A stretch of DNA of 64,000 bases from Spirosoma aureum (lineage in GTDB: Bacteria; Bacteroidota; Bacteroidia; Cytophagales; Spirosomataceae), in contig NZ_CP050063.1 of assembly GCF_011604685.1 (NCBI RefSeq), forward strand, positions 3,246,501 through 3,310,500, read 5' to 3'. Shown piece after piece: positions 9,232-17,766 of the stretch. Under the pieces are notes generated by a model. The model did not search any database. It was not told the DNA's origin and saw only the letters and a program-made list of their open reading frames with translations. Position 1 is the stretch's first letter; each line of letters opens with the position of its first letter. Position numbers and translations under genes: made by a program.

Positions 9232-9396
9232 AGTGAAATTCTAACCATGCAGAAGACTGTAGTCTATTTTTCTTAGCCTGGTGATTTATAAACTATTAAA
9301 TCTATAGAACTTATTAGTTTTTGGGTTTTCTGAAAAATTCACAGACCATACCCGTTAAACGCACTTTTCATTTGTTCAAGCCTACTCGTTTGTATT

Positions 9397-10215
9397 ATGT
9401 TGACAGCAAATAAAGTTTCGGAAATAACCACAAGCGATTTTCTCACGGAGCAGCAGATTTCGTTTTTCAACAAAAGCGGCTATCTACACATCAAGGGTTT
9501 CGTTAGTCGCCAGGATGTGCAGCTTTTTCTGGCCGAAATGAAGCGTATCGAAGCCCATTTCATTGCCGAAAACGTGGATAAAATAAATGGAACCCCCATC
9601 AAATATGGGAACGACGAAACTGGTCGGCGTATCGTACAGCGTTTCGCCTTTTCGTCGTTGTTTAGCCCGGTTCTGCATGAATTTCTACAGGATAGCCGCT
9701 TTCTGAATCTGACGCATCTGTTACAACCCTACGAAGGACGTATCGGTGAAGAAGAAAAGGACGGTCTGGTGATCAATCATTATGTACGAACGCCGGAGAG
9801 TAATTTCTCCCGCATGGGCTGGCATACCGATAGCCCGCGCGATCTGTTTCTGGGACAACGTATTCGGCCAATGCTCAACGTAGGCCTGCACCTAGACGAC
9901 TGCCCGATGACAAACGGTGGTCTGCGCGTTTTGCCCGGTACCCACAAACAGAGCACTTTATTGACCCTGTTCCGCAAGCGGCAGTTTGTCGACCACCGAC
10001 CTGATCCGCGTGAAGTTGGATTTGATATTGAAGCAGGCGATCTCACGATTCATAATGGTAGTTTATGGCATCGGGTGCAGCAGTCGCCCCACGTCGGCGC
10101 GTTGAGCCGTCGCCGGGTAATGTATATTCCGCTTGTTACAGGCGAATATCAGCGGAAAACGGCAGCTAGTAAGACTCCATTTTACCACCGGTTGGCCAGT
10201 AAAGTTATTGGGTAA
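9397..10215 (+). CDS. Phytanoyl-CoA dioxygenase (PhyH) family protein
   Basis: This 272-residue Fe(II)/2-oxoglutarate-dependent dioxygenase shows the PhyH pattern: FNKSGYLHIKGFVS near the N-terminus, the metal-binding H-x-D in GWHTDSPRD (His and Asp near 143 and 145), NGGLRVLPGTHKQ, and the distal His in HNGSLWHRVQ (near 225), with an arginine cluster SRRRVMYIP suited to 2-oxoglutarate. The metal triad is complete, so it should be active. Bacterial PhyH proteins hydroxylate varied small molecules, and the substrate here cannot be inferred. Confidence 0.87.
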   Translation: MLTANKVSEITTSDFLTEQQISFFNKSGYLHIKGFVSRQDVQLFLAEMKRIEAHFIAENVDKINGTPIKYGNDETGRRIVQRFAFSSLFSPVLHEFLQDSRFLNLTHLLQPYEGRIGEEEKDGLVINHYVRTPESNFSRMGWHTDSPRDLFLGQRIRPMLNVGLHLDDCPMTNGGLRVLPGTHKQSTLLTLFRKRQFVDHRPDPREVGFDIEAGDLTIHNGSLWHRVQQSPHVGALSRRRVMYIPLVTGEYQRKTAASKTPFYHRLASKVIG

Positions 10216-10346
10216 AAGCGGATAATTCGCAGGCTGAATGAACAGTTGGCTAATTGAGCTCGCTTTAAATATAGACGCCTTTCGTCCTGTCAACGCAAGA
10301 AGTTACGGGGCGAAAGGCGTCTATTTTGCCTGTCTACTGCGGTTCG

Positions 10347-11504
10347 TTATCTGAATAACATGGGTGTGTATTCATTAAGGTATTGCCGCCAGTTAATCCA
10401 GGTGTGGCCACCGGAACTCTCTTTATATTGGTATTTAATGTTGTGTTTGTCGAGTAGGGCCAGCGTTTTTTTGTTGGCTTCCATCACAAAATCATCTTTA
10501 CCAATGCTCACCCAGAAAAGTTTTTTCCCCTTGTTGAAGGATGGATCGTTCAAAACCTTCGCATATTTTGTGTCGGCCTCATCGGCGGTAGCGCCAAAGA
10601 AACCTGAACTAAATACACCAACGTAATTAAATAATTCAGGATGGGTGAGGGTCACGTCCAATGTTTGAAAGCCACCCATCGACAGACCCGCAATGGCCCG
10701 GTTGTCAGGGGTAGCCAAGGTGCGGTAATTTTTCTCGACGGTAGGCATGATCTCTTTCAAGAGTTCGCCGGCAAACAAATCCCGCAACCGGTTCATTGTT
10801 TGCGCATCGGGCGTACCTGTTTGAGGGGGCAGCGGCATACTGCCATTGGGCATCACGACAATCATGGGTTTTGCCTTTCCTGCCGCTATCAGATTATCGA
10901 GAATGAAGCCCGACCGACCGATGGTATTCCAGCCGGAATCATCATCACCTCCGCCATGCAGCAAATAAAAGACAGGATATTTACCCGCGCCTTTTTCGTA
11001 ACCGGGTGGCGTATAAACGTGCATCCGGCGCATCATGCCCAATGTGTTCGACGAATACCAGACGGCCCGCACCTCGCCATGGGGCACCGCCCGATTATCT
11101 TCGAAAGCCGTTTCGGGACCCGGCACTGCCATCATGTTTTCTAAGCTACTGATCCCCTGCTTGACAACCGGGTTCTTGGGGTCCATTGTTCGTACGCCAT
11201 CCACGGTTAAGGTATACGAGTAATAATCGGGTTTCAATGGACCAATCGCTACCGACCAGACGCCCTGTTCGTTTTTGGTCAGGCTAAGGGGTTTCTGTCC
11301 GGACAGGAAGTCCCCGCCCACTGTTACCTCACTCGCTTTGGGCGCATAGATCTGAATGATCACCCGCTTATCGCCCAATACCTTAGGCGAATTGAGAGTG
11401 TCGTTGGGTGTTGTTGTTCGCTGGGGCATTTGAGCCATGGCTCTCATCGAAATTAGGGTAGCACATAGTAGCAGAAAACTGCGGGCATTGATCAACGTTT
11501 TCAT
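10347..11504 (-). CDS. Exported CE1-type esterase with N-terminal CBM48-like domain
   Basis: This 385-residue protein has a signal peptide ([20 protein letters not shown], cut after AMAQ), a CBM48/E-set-like domain (about 40-125; [19 protein letters not shown] and [21 protein letters not shown]) and an esterase domain with [11 protein letters not shown], the nucleophile motif GLSMGG and a C-terminal catalytic His in [11 protein letters not shown]. This matches acetylxylan/feruloyl esterases of family CE1 and related enterochelin-esterase-like proteins. The start at 11504 was chosen because it begins the signal peptide. It follows an amidohydrolase gene on the same strand, separated by 189 bases that contain a large inverted repeat. 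Confidence 0.87.
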   Translation of the reverse strand: MKTLINARSFLLLCATLISMRAMAQMPQRTTTPNDTLNSPKVLGDKRVIIQIYAPKASEVTVGGDFLSGQKPLSLTKNEQGVWSVAIGPLKPDYYSYTLTVDGVRTMDPKNPVVKQGISSLENMMAVPGPETAFEDNRAVPHGEVRAVWYSSNTLGMMRRMHVYTPPGYEKGAGKYPVFYLLHGGGDDDSGWNTIGRSGFILDNLIAAGKAKPMIVVMPNGSMPLPPQTGTPDAQTMNRLRDLFAGELLKEIMPTVEKNYRTLATPDNRAIAGLSMGGFQTLDVTLTHPELFNYVGVFSSGFFGATADEADTKYAKVLNDPSFNKGKKLFWVSIGKDDFVMEANKKTLALLDKHNIKYQYKESSGGHTWINWRQYLNEYTPMLFR

Positions 11505-11590
11505 CTGTTTAGGAACGGGTTTAAAAGGAATGACTGACGAATGAGAAAGGGTAGAGAAAAGTACTCGACCCTTCGGAATTACCATGTTAG

Positions 11591-11680
11591 GGCTTTAGCT
11601 TCGAGCCGTGCCACCGCAGCCGCGGACGGTGGTTTGTTTGTTAATCACTAGTAACCGTGGAACGGCTCGAAGCCAAAGTC
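11591..11680. repeat. Large imperfect inverted repeat with nested GC-rich hairpin
   Basis: A 24-base arm (11591-11614) is complementary to 11657-11680 except at three positions; the shared core is GCTTCGAGCCGT. Inside lies CCACCG (11611-11616) pairing with CGGTGG (11627-11632). The element fills most of the gap between two minus-strand genes and is far more GC-rich than its surroundings. It looks like a REP/MITE-type palindromic unit or a processing hairpin; its copy number elsewhere is unknown. Confidence 0.55.
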
Positions 11681-11693
11681 TTACATGTAAAGG

Positions 11694-12680
11694 TTACTTA
11701 AATTTGCTGGCATCCAACCGAAAAAAGCGAACGGCATTATTGAATAAAATGTCGCGTTTCTGATCGAATGACAAATAATCCGCATTCTCAATGACGCTGA
11801 GTGACGTTTCAAATAATTTTGGCCAGATCATAAAATCCGTACCATACATAATCCGCTTGCCAAATCCAGCCTGTACCAGCCGTTTGAGGTAAGCATGAAT
11901 TTCGGCCTGTGGATAGCTCCAGATAAAACCGGCCAGATCTACATACACATAGGCATTCGCGCCCATTAGCGCAATCATTTCATCGATCATGGGATAACCG
12001 GCATGCATAACCCATATTTTCAGTTTGGGATGGCGAGCCAATAAATCTTCAAGTAGAAACGGTCGGCCGAGCGAGGCCCGGTACGAAGCCTGCGTAAGAT
12101 TGGCCATGCCATTGCCGCCCGTACCCATGTGAATACCCACCGGAACATTTTGTTTTTCGGCTACCGCAAAATAAGCATCGAGCGACATATCGCTGGGCGA
12201 AAGGCCCTGATACTGGGGAGCCACTTCGCCCATTACCTGATAAAAACCCGAAGACATCGAATCCGTAAACGCCTGTACGGTCATCTGATTGGGCGAGCTA
12301 ACGCCAATTCCTGCAATTACCCGGTCTGGGGCCGCTTTTTTCCATTGTCGTAAAATCTGGGGATCACCATACGCAACAATGGTCATGTTGAGTCGCTTCA
12401 TGGTTTCCAGCACGGAGGCCTGCATTTCCGCATCGGATTTGGCCGGTTGCAGGGGATCAACACATTGGGCATTGAGGAAAGCCCTCATCTGTTGATTGGG
12501 GTCGCCCCCCGGCATATCTCTCAGAAACCAGGGACACATCTCAACGGCAAAGCTGGTATTAACTTTCATGGCGTGAACATGCACGTCGATGATGGGTAGT
12601 GGTCGGCCGGGGGGTGTCGTTTGCGCGTTTGAGCGAGCGGCTACCAGTAAAAAGATCAGGAGTACTAATCGTGTTTTCAT
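11694..12680 (-). CDS. Exported amidohydrolase-family metal-dependent hydrolase
   Basis: This 328-residue product has a signal peptide (cut after SNAQ) and a TIM-barrel amidohydrolase-2 pattern: PIIDVHVHAM with the N-terminal H-x-H metal ligands, VGIHMGTGG, a second His in KIWVMHAGYPMIDE, and the C-terminal MYGTDFMIWP containing the catalytic Asp. These enzymes hydrolyse or decarboxylate cyclic and aromatic compounds; the substrate cannot be told from sequence. The ATG at 12680 is preferred to an in-frame TTG one codon upstream. It precedes the CE1-type esterase and may be co-transcribed with it. Confidence 0.83.
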   Translation of the reverse strand: MKTRLVLLIFLLVAARSNAQTTPPGRPLPIIDVHVHAMKVNTSFAVEMCPWFLRDMPGGDPNQQMRAFLNAQCVDPLQPAKSDAEMQASVLETMKRLNMTIVAYGDPQILRQWKKAAPDRVIAGIGVSSPNQMTVQAFTDSMSSGFYQVMGEVAPQYQGLSPSDMSLDAYFAVAEKQNVPVGIHMGTGGNGMANLTQASYRASLGRPFLLEDLLARHPKLKIWVMHAGYPMIDEMIALMGANAYVYVDLAGFIWSYPQAEIHAYLKRLVQAGFGKRIMYGTDFMIWPKLFETSLSVIENADYLSFDQKRDILFNNAVRFFRLDASKFK

Positions 12681-12745
12681 CAATAAAGGAGTAAGGAAAT
12701 GTAGGATTCAAAAAACATGAAGTGGAGTCAGCGCGTATGAATGAC

Positions 12746-13516
12746 TTATTTTCCCATCCATTCTTTGAAACTGGTCACCCGATCAACGCTGACAAATACC
12801 TCCTGACGGGGTTGAGGAACAAGTTCTACTTTGAGTTTGCTACCGGTGTAAGCATAAACAGATTTGATCGCCGACGCGCTGACCAGAAACGATCGATTGA
12901 CGCGATAGAAGTGATCCGGATCGACGAGTTGCCCCAATCGATCCAGACTATAATCGATCGATACGGGAATGCCCGAATGGGGTGTTACAAACGTTGCTTT
13001 ATCCTCGAAAAAGAAATAAGCGATTTCGTCGGTTCGAATCGTTCGAAGCCGAGGTCCGATACTCACCAGGAACCGATCGCGGTAAGCAGGCGGGTCCAGT
13101 TTTTTCATCAACTGATTCAAAGCCGTTGTATCCAGCAAGGTCGTTGACGGGTTTTGCCGAACCAGTTTAAACTTGTCAATGGCAGCAGCCAGCTCTTCAG
13201 CCTCAATCGGTTTAAGTAAATAATCGATACTGTTGGCCTTGAAAGCCTGCAGGGCATACTGATCAAATGCCGTCGTAAATATGATTGGAATCGTTAGATT
13301 CAGTTCTTTGATTAAACTGAAGCCCAGGTCATCTTCCAGGTGAATATCCAGAAAAATCAAGTCCGGCTGAAGAGGCTGCGGAGCTCTAAACCATTGAACC
13401 GATTTGCTGACCGATGGGAGCTGAGCGAGTACACGAATCTGAGGATCATACTCATACAGGAGTAGTTCCAGATTCTGGGCTGTCAGGGGCTCATCTTCAA
13501 TAATTAATACATTCAT
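12746..13516 (-). CDS. LytTR-family response regulator
   Basis: The 256-residue product has a receiver domain (1-120) with the acidic pocket IIEDEP, phosphoacceptor Asp in FLDIHLEDDLG, Thr/Ala in FTTAFDQYA and Lys in YLLKPIEA, followed by a LytTR DNA-binding domain (about 155-256; FLVSIGPRLRTIRTDEIAYF, HFYRVNRSFLVS). It is the partner of the histidine kinase immediately upstream: their reading frames overlap by four bases (13513-13516), so they are translationally coupled. LytTR regulators bind short direct repeats near promoters. The target genes are unknown. Confidence 0.93.
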   Translation of the reverse strand: MNVLIIEDEPLTAQNLELLLYEYDPQIRVLAQLPSVSKSVQWFRAPQPLQPDLIFLDIHLEDDLGFSLIKELNLTIPIIFTTAFDQYALQAFKANSIDYLLKPIEAEELAAAIDKFKLVRQNPSTTLLDTTALNQLMKKLDPPAYRDRFLVSIGPRLRTIRTDEIAYFFFEDKATFVTPHSGIPVSIDYSLDRLGQLVDPDHFYRVNRSFLVSASAIKSVYAYTGSKLKVELVPQPRQEVFVSVDRVTSFKEWMGK

Positions 13517-14634
13517 TCGAGCAAGGGGATTTTTATCAGAAACACATTCGCCTGATCCTCAATTAATACGGGCCGATCCGTCAGCAGTTGATAGCGTTTG
13601 ATGATGTTTTTTAAACCCAGCCCCGTCGATACTTCGGTTTTGGGCCGAAGTCGAATCAAATTGGTGACCAGTAAATATTCCTGCTCCATATCGATCGTGA
13701 CCAGTAAGGGCACTTCACTCGACATTTGATTGTGTTTGACTGCATTCTCAATCAATAACTGTAGGGTCAGTGGAGCGATGCTATATTGATCCGCTTTCTC
13801 CTGCGGAATATTCGTAATGACCCGAAACTTGTCGCTGAAGCGAATGTGTAGCAAAAACGTATACGCTTTCACGAAGTCTAGTTCATCCCGGAGTTTAACA
13901 CATTGGGCATCATGTTGCTCTAAAACATAGCGGTACGATTTGGCCAATTGCCCCACAAACTGAATAGAGAGCTTCGGGTTTACCGCAATGAGCGAAGAAA
14001 GAATACTGAAGCTATTGAACAGGAAATGCGGATTGACCTGATTCTTCAGGGCTACAAACTGAGCTTGTGCGGCCTCCTGTTTCATTTGCTCCGCTTTCAC
14101 GCGGATGTCTTCTAACTGCTTGTAACCTCTGCGGTTAGCTGCTAAGTAAAAGGCTGCTAACATGGCCATGATAGTCAATCCATTATCAACTTTTTGATGC
14201 TGACCACCGTCCGCAAATCGATTCGCCCGGCGTAGGTTCGCTGGCGACTGAATCGATGTTGACTGCTGGATGGGCTCCAGCCGGGCCATAACTAACCACA
14301 AGCGATAGAACCCCATGTTAAACAAAACCGCTAGTCCAACCGCAATCAGTAACGTAGCCAGTTGGGCCGGTAAATTGAATTCAATGAGAAAACCTTTATT
14401 GAATAGCCTGAAAATCCGTTGATGAAACCAATCGGTTACAGTGATCCAGAGGTAAAAGAAAAGAATCGTAACGATAATTTCCATGATCCAGAAAGGCCAT
14501 ACCTTTCTGAAAAGCGTCAGCGAGAACTGATTGATGGCTACGTACAGTCGAATGGGCCAGTAAATAGCAAAAACGGTCGTTGCCAGTTGCCACCGTTGCC
14601 GATTCGTTAGGTAGCTCCCCGCGATTTCTGCCAT
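13513..14634 (-). CDS. LytS-like sensor histidine kinase (His_kinase family)
   Basis: This 373-residue membrane kinase has about four hydrophobic N-terminal segments (within 15-165), a short coiled-coil (residues 170-195) and the PF06580 signature VNPHFLFNSFSILSSL, which carries the phosphorylated His, followed by a degenerate HATPase with APLTLQLLIENAVKHNQ and STGLGLKNIIKRYQLL. No extracytoplasmic ligand domain is present, so the signal may be sensed in the membrane. An imperfect inverted repeat around TACCAA-CCGG lies in the 95 bases upstream and could be a self-regulatory site. Confidence 0.92.
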   Translation of the reverse strand: MAEIAGSYLTNRQRWQLATTVFAIYWPIRLYVAINQFSLTLFRKVWPFWIMEIIVTILFFYLWITVTDWFHQRIFRLFNKGFLIEFNLPAQLATLLIAVGLAVLFNMGFYRLWLVMARLEPIQQSTSIQSPANLRRANRFADGGQHQKVDNGLTIMAMLAAFYLAANRRGYKQLEDIRVKAEQMKQEAAQAQFVALKNQVNPHFLFNSFSILSSLIAVNPKLSIQFVGQLAKSYRYVLEQHDAQCVKLRDELDFVKAYTFLLHIRFSDKFRVITNIPQEKADQYSIAPLTLQLLIENAVKHNQMSSEVPLLVTIDMEQEYLLVTNLIRLRPKTEVSTGLGLKNIIKRYQLLTDRPVLIEDQANVFLIKIPLLE

Positions 14635-14729
14635 TGTTGATGAACTGTTTATGGCTGATAACTACCAACCGGCCGAAAATAATCATTTTGACCGATTGGT
14701 ATAAAGAACGCTATGTGACACTTGTTTAC

Positions 14730-16382
14730 TTAAGGCAGGCGGGAAGAGGAACTGGTTGCCAGGGCCTGAATCTCTTTGTCGGGATGGTTTTTGATCACGC
14801 ACTGATTGTCGAATAACATCGTCGTGCCGGTTGCTTCTGTATAGGGTTGCCAGTTGGGTAATTCTTTGTAGTTTGGATTACCGGTACGGGCGAAACTAAC
14901 CCACGATTGACTCATTTTACGGGCCAGGTCGTAAGCCTCCTTACCACCCCCCGTCATTTCTTCGCAGCGGGCAATGTTGTTGAACACAAACGGAATCTCC
15001 ATGCAGTGAACGGCTTTATAAGCTCCGTCCATCACCGGAGATTGCCAGGTGAACAGATACACGTAAACCGGCGCAGTGGTATGAGCCGATTTTAAATTAG
15101 CCAGCTTGAGCGTATTACTTCGGAATCGATCATCGATATCCATCAGATCACTGGCTTTGGAGTCTTTGGGATAAGCCTGTTTAACCGCGGTAATGTAAGC
15201 GTCTGTTTTATCGCCAAAGCGTTTTTGCAGTTGCGCTTTCGCCTGCTCAGGTGTGGCGTCCCGCAGGTTGCCACTGAGCGAAGGCATGAATTCGTTCTTG
15301 GTCGAGCCAACCAGAAGTGGTACGTCACTGGAAAGTGCCAGCGCTTCGGGCTGAGTGGGTTGATAGGGTAAAAACGTACCATCTCGGGAAGGTCCCCAGC
15401 CCAGTCCCATGACCGATTTACCTTCAGCAGCCAGTTGTTGTCGAACCTTCTGTACGGCACGATTGCCGGCTGCGGCCAGTTTTTCGTACGGGACGGTCTG
15501 AATCGAATCAATCTGGCTGGCAGTCAGGCCAAGTTCCGCCAGAACGGCCGCACCCACCCGGTGCGTTATATCGCGTTCCTGAAATTGTGGAGCAGTACCA
15601 CTTTCGGCAATGGCTTTATGAATCAATCCTTTAGCCGAAGGCGTGTACATGAGCGTCGATACTTTGCCACCTCCACCCGATTGACCGAATATGGTAACGT
15701 TGGATGGATCACCCCCGAACTGATCGATATTGGCATGAACCCATTGCAGAGCCGCTACCAGATCCATCATGCCCACGTTGGCTGATGCTTTATAGGTAGC
15801 GCCATAATCGGACAGGTCCAGAAATCCCAGCACATTGAGCCGATGGTTGACCGACACCAATACTACATCGCCCGTACGGCTCAAATTCTCTCCGTCATAG
15901 GACGGTAATTCCTGAGACGAACCCGCAGAATAGCCACCTCCGTGCAACCAGACCATAACCGGACGTTTGCGCGCAACGGCACTCCCTGAAGTGGCCACTT
16001 GGGGCGACCAGACATTTAATCGCAGGCAATCTTCATTGGCATAGCCCCAGTCGTGGTGATAGACAAATTCGCTCTCGTCGTTGACCTGACTGGTCGGTGT
16101 CATTATTGGACACACGGGGCCGTATGCCATCGACGAGCGTACACCTGTCCAGGAGTCAGGTTTCGTCGGTGCCATAAACCGTTTGGCTTTGGCGTACGGA
16201 ATGCCTTTATAGGTGTAAATGCCATTGTGAATGAAGCCTCTGACAGAGCCGGACTCGGTTGTGACAACGGCCGTCTTGCTGCCCGTAACCAAAGGCAGCC
16301 CGGCCGGAGCCGTTTTTTGAGCGGTGACTGGTAATGAACCGACCAGTAAAAGGGCCAGAAAACGGGTAGGGTTTAGGTTCAT
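14730..16382 (-). CDS. Exported type-B carboxylesterase/lipase
   Basis: This 550-residue protein of the carboxylesterase/cholinesterase family has a signal peptide (cut after VTAQ, residue 22), the YKGIPYAKAKRF entry segment, EDCLRLNVWSP, the oxyanion loop MVWLHGGGYSAGS, and the nucleophile elbow FGQSGGGGK. A GSTKNEFM segment carries the likely acidic residue and KAVHCMEIPFVFNN the catalytic His. The predicted activity is hydrolysis of carboxylic esters in the periplasm or outside the cell. It is transcribed toward the kinase gene's promoter region and is probably a separate unit. Confidence 0.9.
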   Translation of the reverse strand: MNLNPTRFLALLLVGSLPVTAQKTAPAGLPLVTGSKTAVVTTESGSVRGFIHNGIYTYKGIPYAKAKRFMAPTKPDSWTGVRSSMAYGPVCPIMTPTSQVNDESEFVYHHDWGYANEDCLRLNVWSPQVATSGSAVARKRPVMVWLHGGGYSAGSSQELPSYDGENLSRTGDVVLVSVNHRLNVLGFLDLSDYGATYKASANVGMMDLVAALQWVHANIDQFGGDPSNVTIFGQSGGGGKVSTLMYTPSAKGLIHKAIAESGTAPQFQERDITHRVGAAVLAELGLTASQIDSIQTVPYEKLAAAGNRAVQKVRQQLAAEGKSVMGLGWGPSRDGTFLPYQPTQPEALALSSDVPLLVGSTKNEFMPSLSGNLRDATPEQAKAQLQKRFGDKTDAYITAVKQAYPKDSKASDLMDIDDRFRSNTLKLANLKSAHTTAPVYVYLFTWQSPVMDGAYKAVHCMEIPFVFNNIARCEEMTGGGKEAYDLARKMSQSWVSFARTGNPNYKELPNWQPYTEATGTTMLFDNQCVIKNHPDKEIQALATSSSSRLP

Positions 16383-16628
16383 GGGTTTAGGTATCTGTTT
16401 AGAAGTCAGGTGTTTGCTTTGTTCAAAGTGCTATACATGTTATTCTAGCTGGCAGAAACGTTAAAGCGAAGTTGATGAACAGTCATTGGCAACGAAAAAA
16501 AAAGATGATCAATGACGTGTTTGCGAGGTTGGAGTTAGGATTTTTCGGGTTAAATCCAATTTATAATCCTTTTAATGAAAATGATCGGGAAAACGGATGC
16601 TGGCCGATTGGCCAAACTGGGGAGCGAG

Positions 16629-17522
16629 CTATTGATCACGCATCCAAACTGAACGATTATCGGTGGCAAACTGCCTGAATGTGATCGGAGGACGGCCCAG
16701 CAATTGCTCGGTTTCGGTCATGATTCCGGCTGCTTTTTCTGTTCGGGCAATAGTATACATGGATGTCATGATCAAGACGTAATTCAGAGGCAGCTTTTCC
16801 TTACGCCATTTTCGCCAGATGAATTGCAGCACTGACGGTTTTCGATAAACGATTGGGTGGCCTAATGAATCGGTCAGTATTTGAGCGATCTCGTGGTAGG
16901 TCAGCGCTTCGGAGCCTGTCAATTCATACCCTCGGTTGAAGTGTTCACTGCTTTGGCTGGTAAGGGCCAGTGCGGCTATGGCTGCTACGTCGCGTGCATC
17001 GATAAAACTAGTACGACTATTTCCCGCTGGGATAAATAATTCGTTTCGCAGCCGGATTTCATCCCGATGCGTGGTGCACAGGTTCTGCATGAAAAAACTG
17101 GGCCGAAGAAATGTAAACTCAAGGTCAGCCTCAACAATGAGCTTCTCGATCTTATGATGCGGAGTTACAGGATTATTTTCTACGCCCTGCATCGACAGAA
17201 AGGTTACCTTCCGAACACCAGCCTGCTTCGTGGCCTCGATGAACGGTTTAAAATAGTTGTCCACATTGGCCAGTTCGGGTGGCCGCACCAACAGCATCCG
17301 GCTAACACCAGTCAGGGCAGTGGCAAATGTCCGGGTGTCGGCAAAATCCAGCTTCACAAACCTATCCGGCTGAACCTTTAGAAGCGGCCTTGATTTAGCT
17401 GGGTCACGCACACCGGCAATAACCTCGAAATGAGATTTTTCGGAATGATGGATGAGCTCACGAAGTGTTTCTGCTCCCACATTTCCCGTCGCGCCGGTAA
17501 TCAGAATTCGTTCGCCTGTCAC
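16629..17522 (-). CDS. NmrA-like NAD(P)-binding reductase
   Basis: The 297-residue product is an atypical short-chain dehydrogenase. It has the Rossmann motif ILITGATGNVGAETL at the N-terminus, AGVRDPAKSRPLL, the NmrA-typical VRKVTFLSMQGVENN, LEFTFLRPSFFMQNL and a C-terminal HEIAQILTDSLGHPI helix. No Tyr-x-x-x-Lys catalytic pair is evident, as in NmrA/NAD(P)H-sensing proteins and some quinone reductases. The start is GTG at 17522, immediately before the Rossmann strand; no in-frame ATG lies close by. The substrate is unknown. Confidence 0.85.
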   Translation of the reverse strand: MTGERILITGATGNVGAETLRELIHHSEKSHFEVIAGVRDPAKSRPLLKVQPDRFVKLDFADTRTFATALTGVSRMLLVRPPELANVDNYFKPFIEATKQAGVRKVTFLSMQGVENNPVTPHHKIEKLIVEADLEFTFLRPSFFMQNLCTTHRDEIRLRNELFIPAGNSRTSFIDARDVAAIAALALTSQSSEHFNRGYELTGSEALTYHEIAQILTDSLGHPIVYRKPSVLQFIWRKWRKEKLPLNYVLIMTSMYTIARTEKAAGIMTETEQLLGRPPITFRQFATDNRSVWMRDQ

Positions 17523-17766
17523 ATTCAGTGAGAAAAAAAACTGGATAAATAAGGAAAAATGATACGTTGAGTCTTTTATATGTACTAAGAATTCGATTGG
17601 CGATGGTTAATTCATGGTTTTGCGAAAGACCTTCATTAATTAGCAGATAAACTTTGGTAACACACGTCTGTTATCTACAGCCTGAATCCAAAGCCTGACT
17701 TAAGTATCCATTGCTTAAAATCGAATGCTCAACAGCCACGTTTAATCAACTAAATCCTGAATACGA

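Noticed and set aside
7762..10215. Carotenoid biosynthesis cluster from the CrtI-like and PhyH genes
   Set aside because: Only the CrtI/PYROXD2-like fold is present; there is no phytoene synthase, cyclase or hydroxylase, so the pathway cannot be claimed.
10641..11144. Long plus-strand frame opposite the CE1-type esterase gene
   Set aside because: It lies wholly within the esterase on the other strand, whose motifs are clear; it is an antisense shadow.
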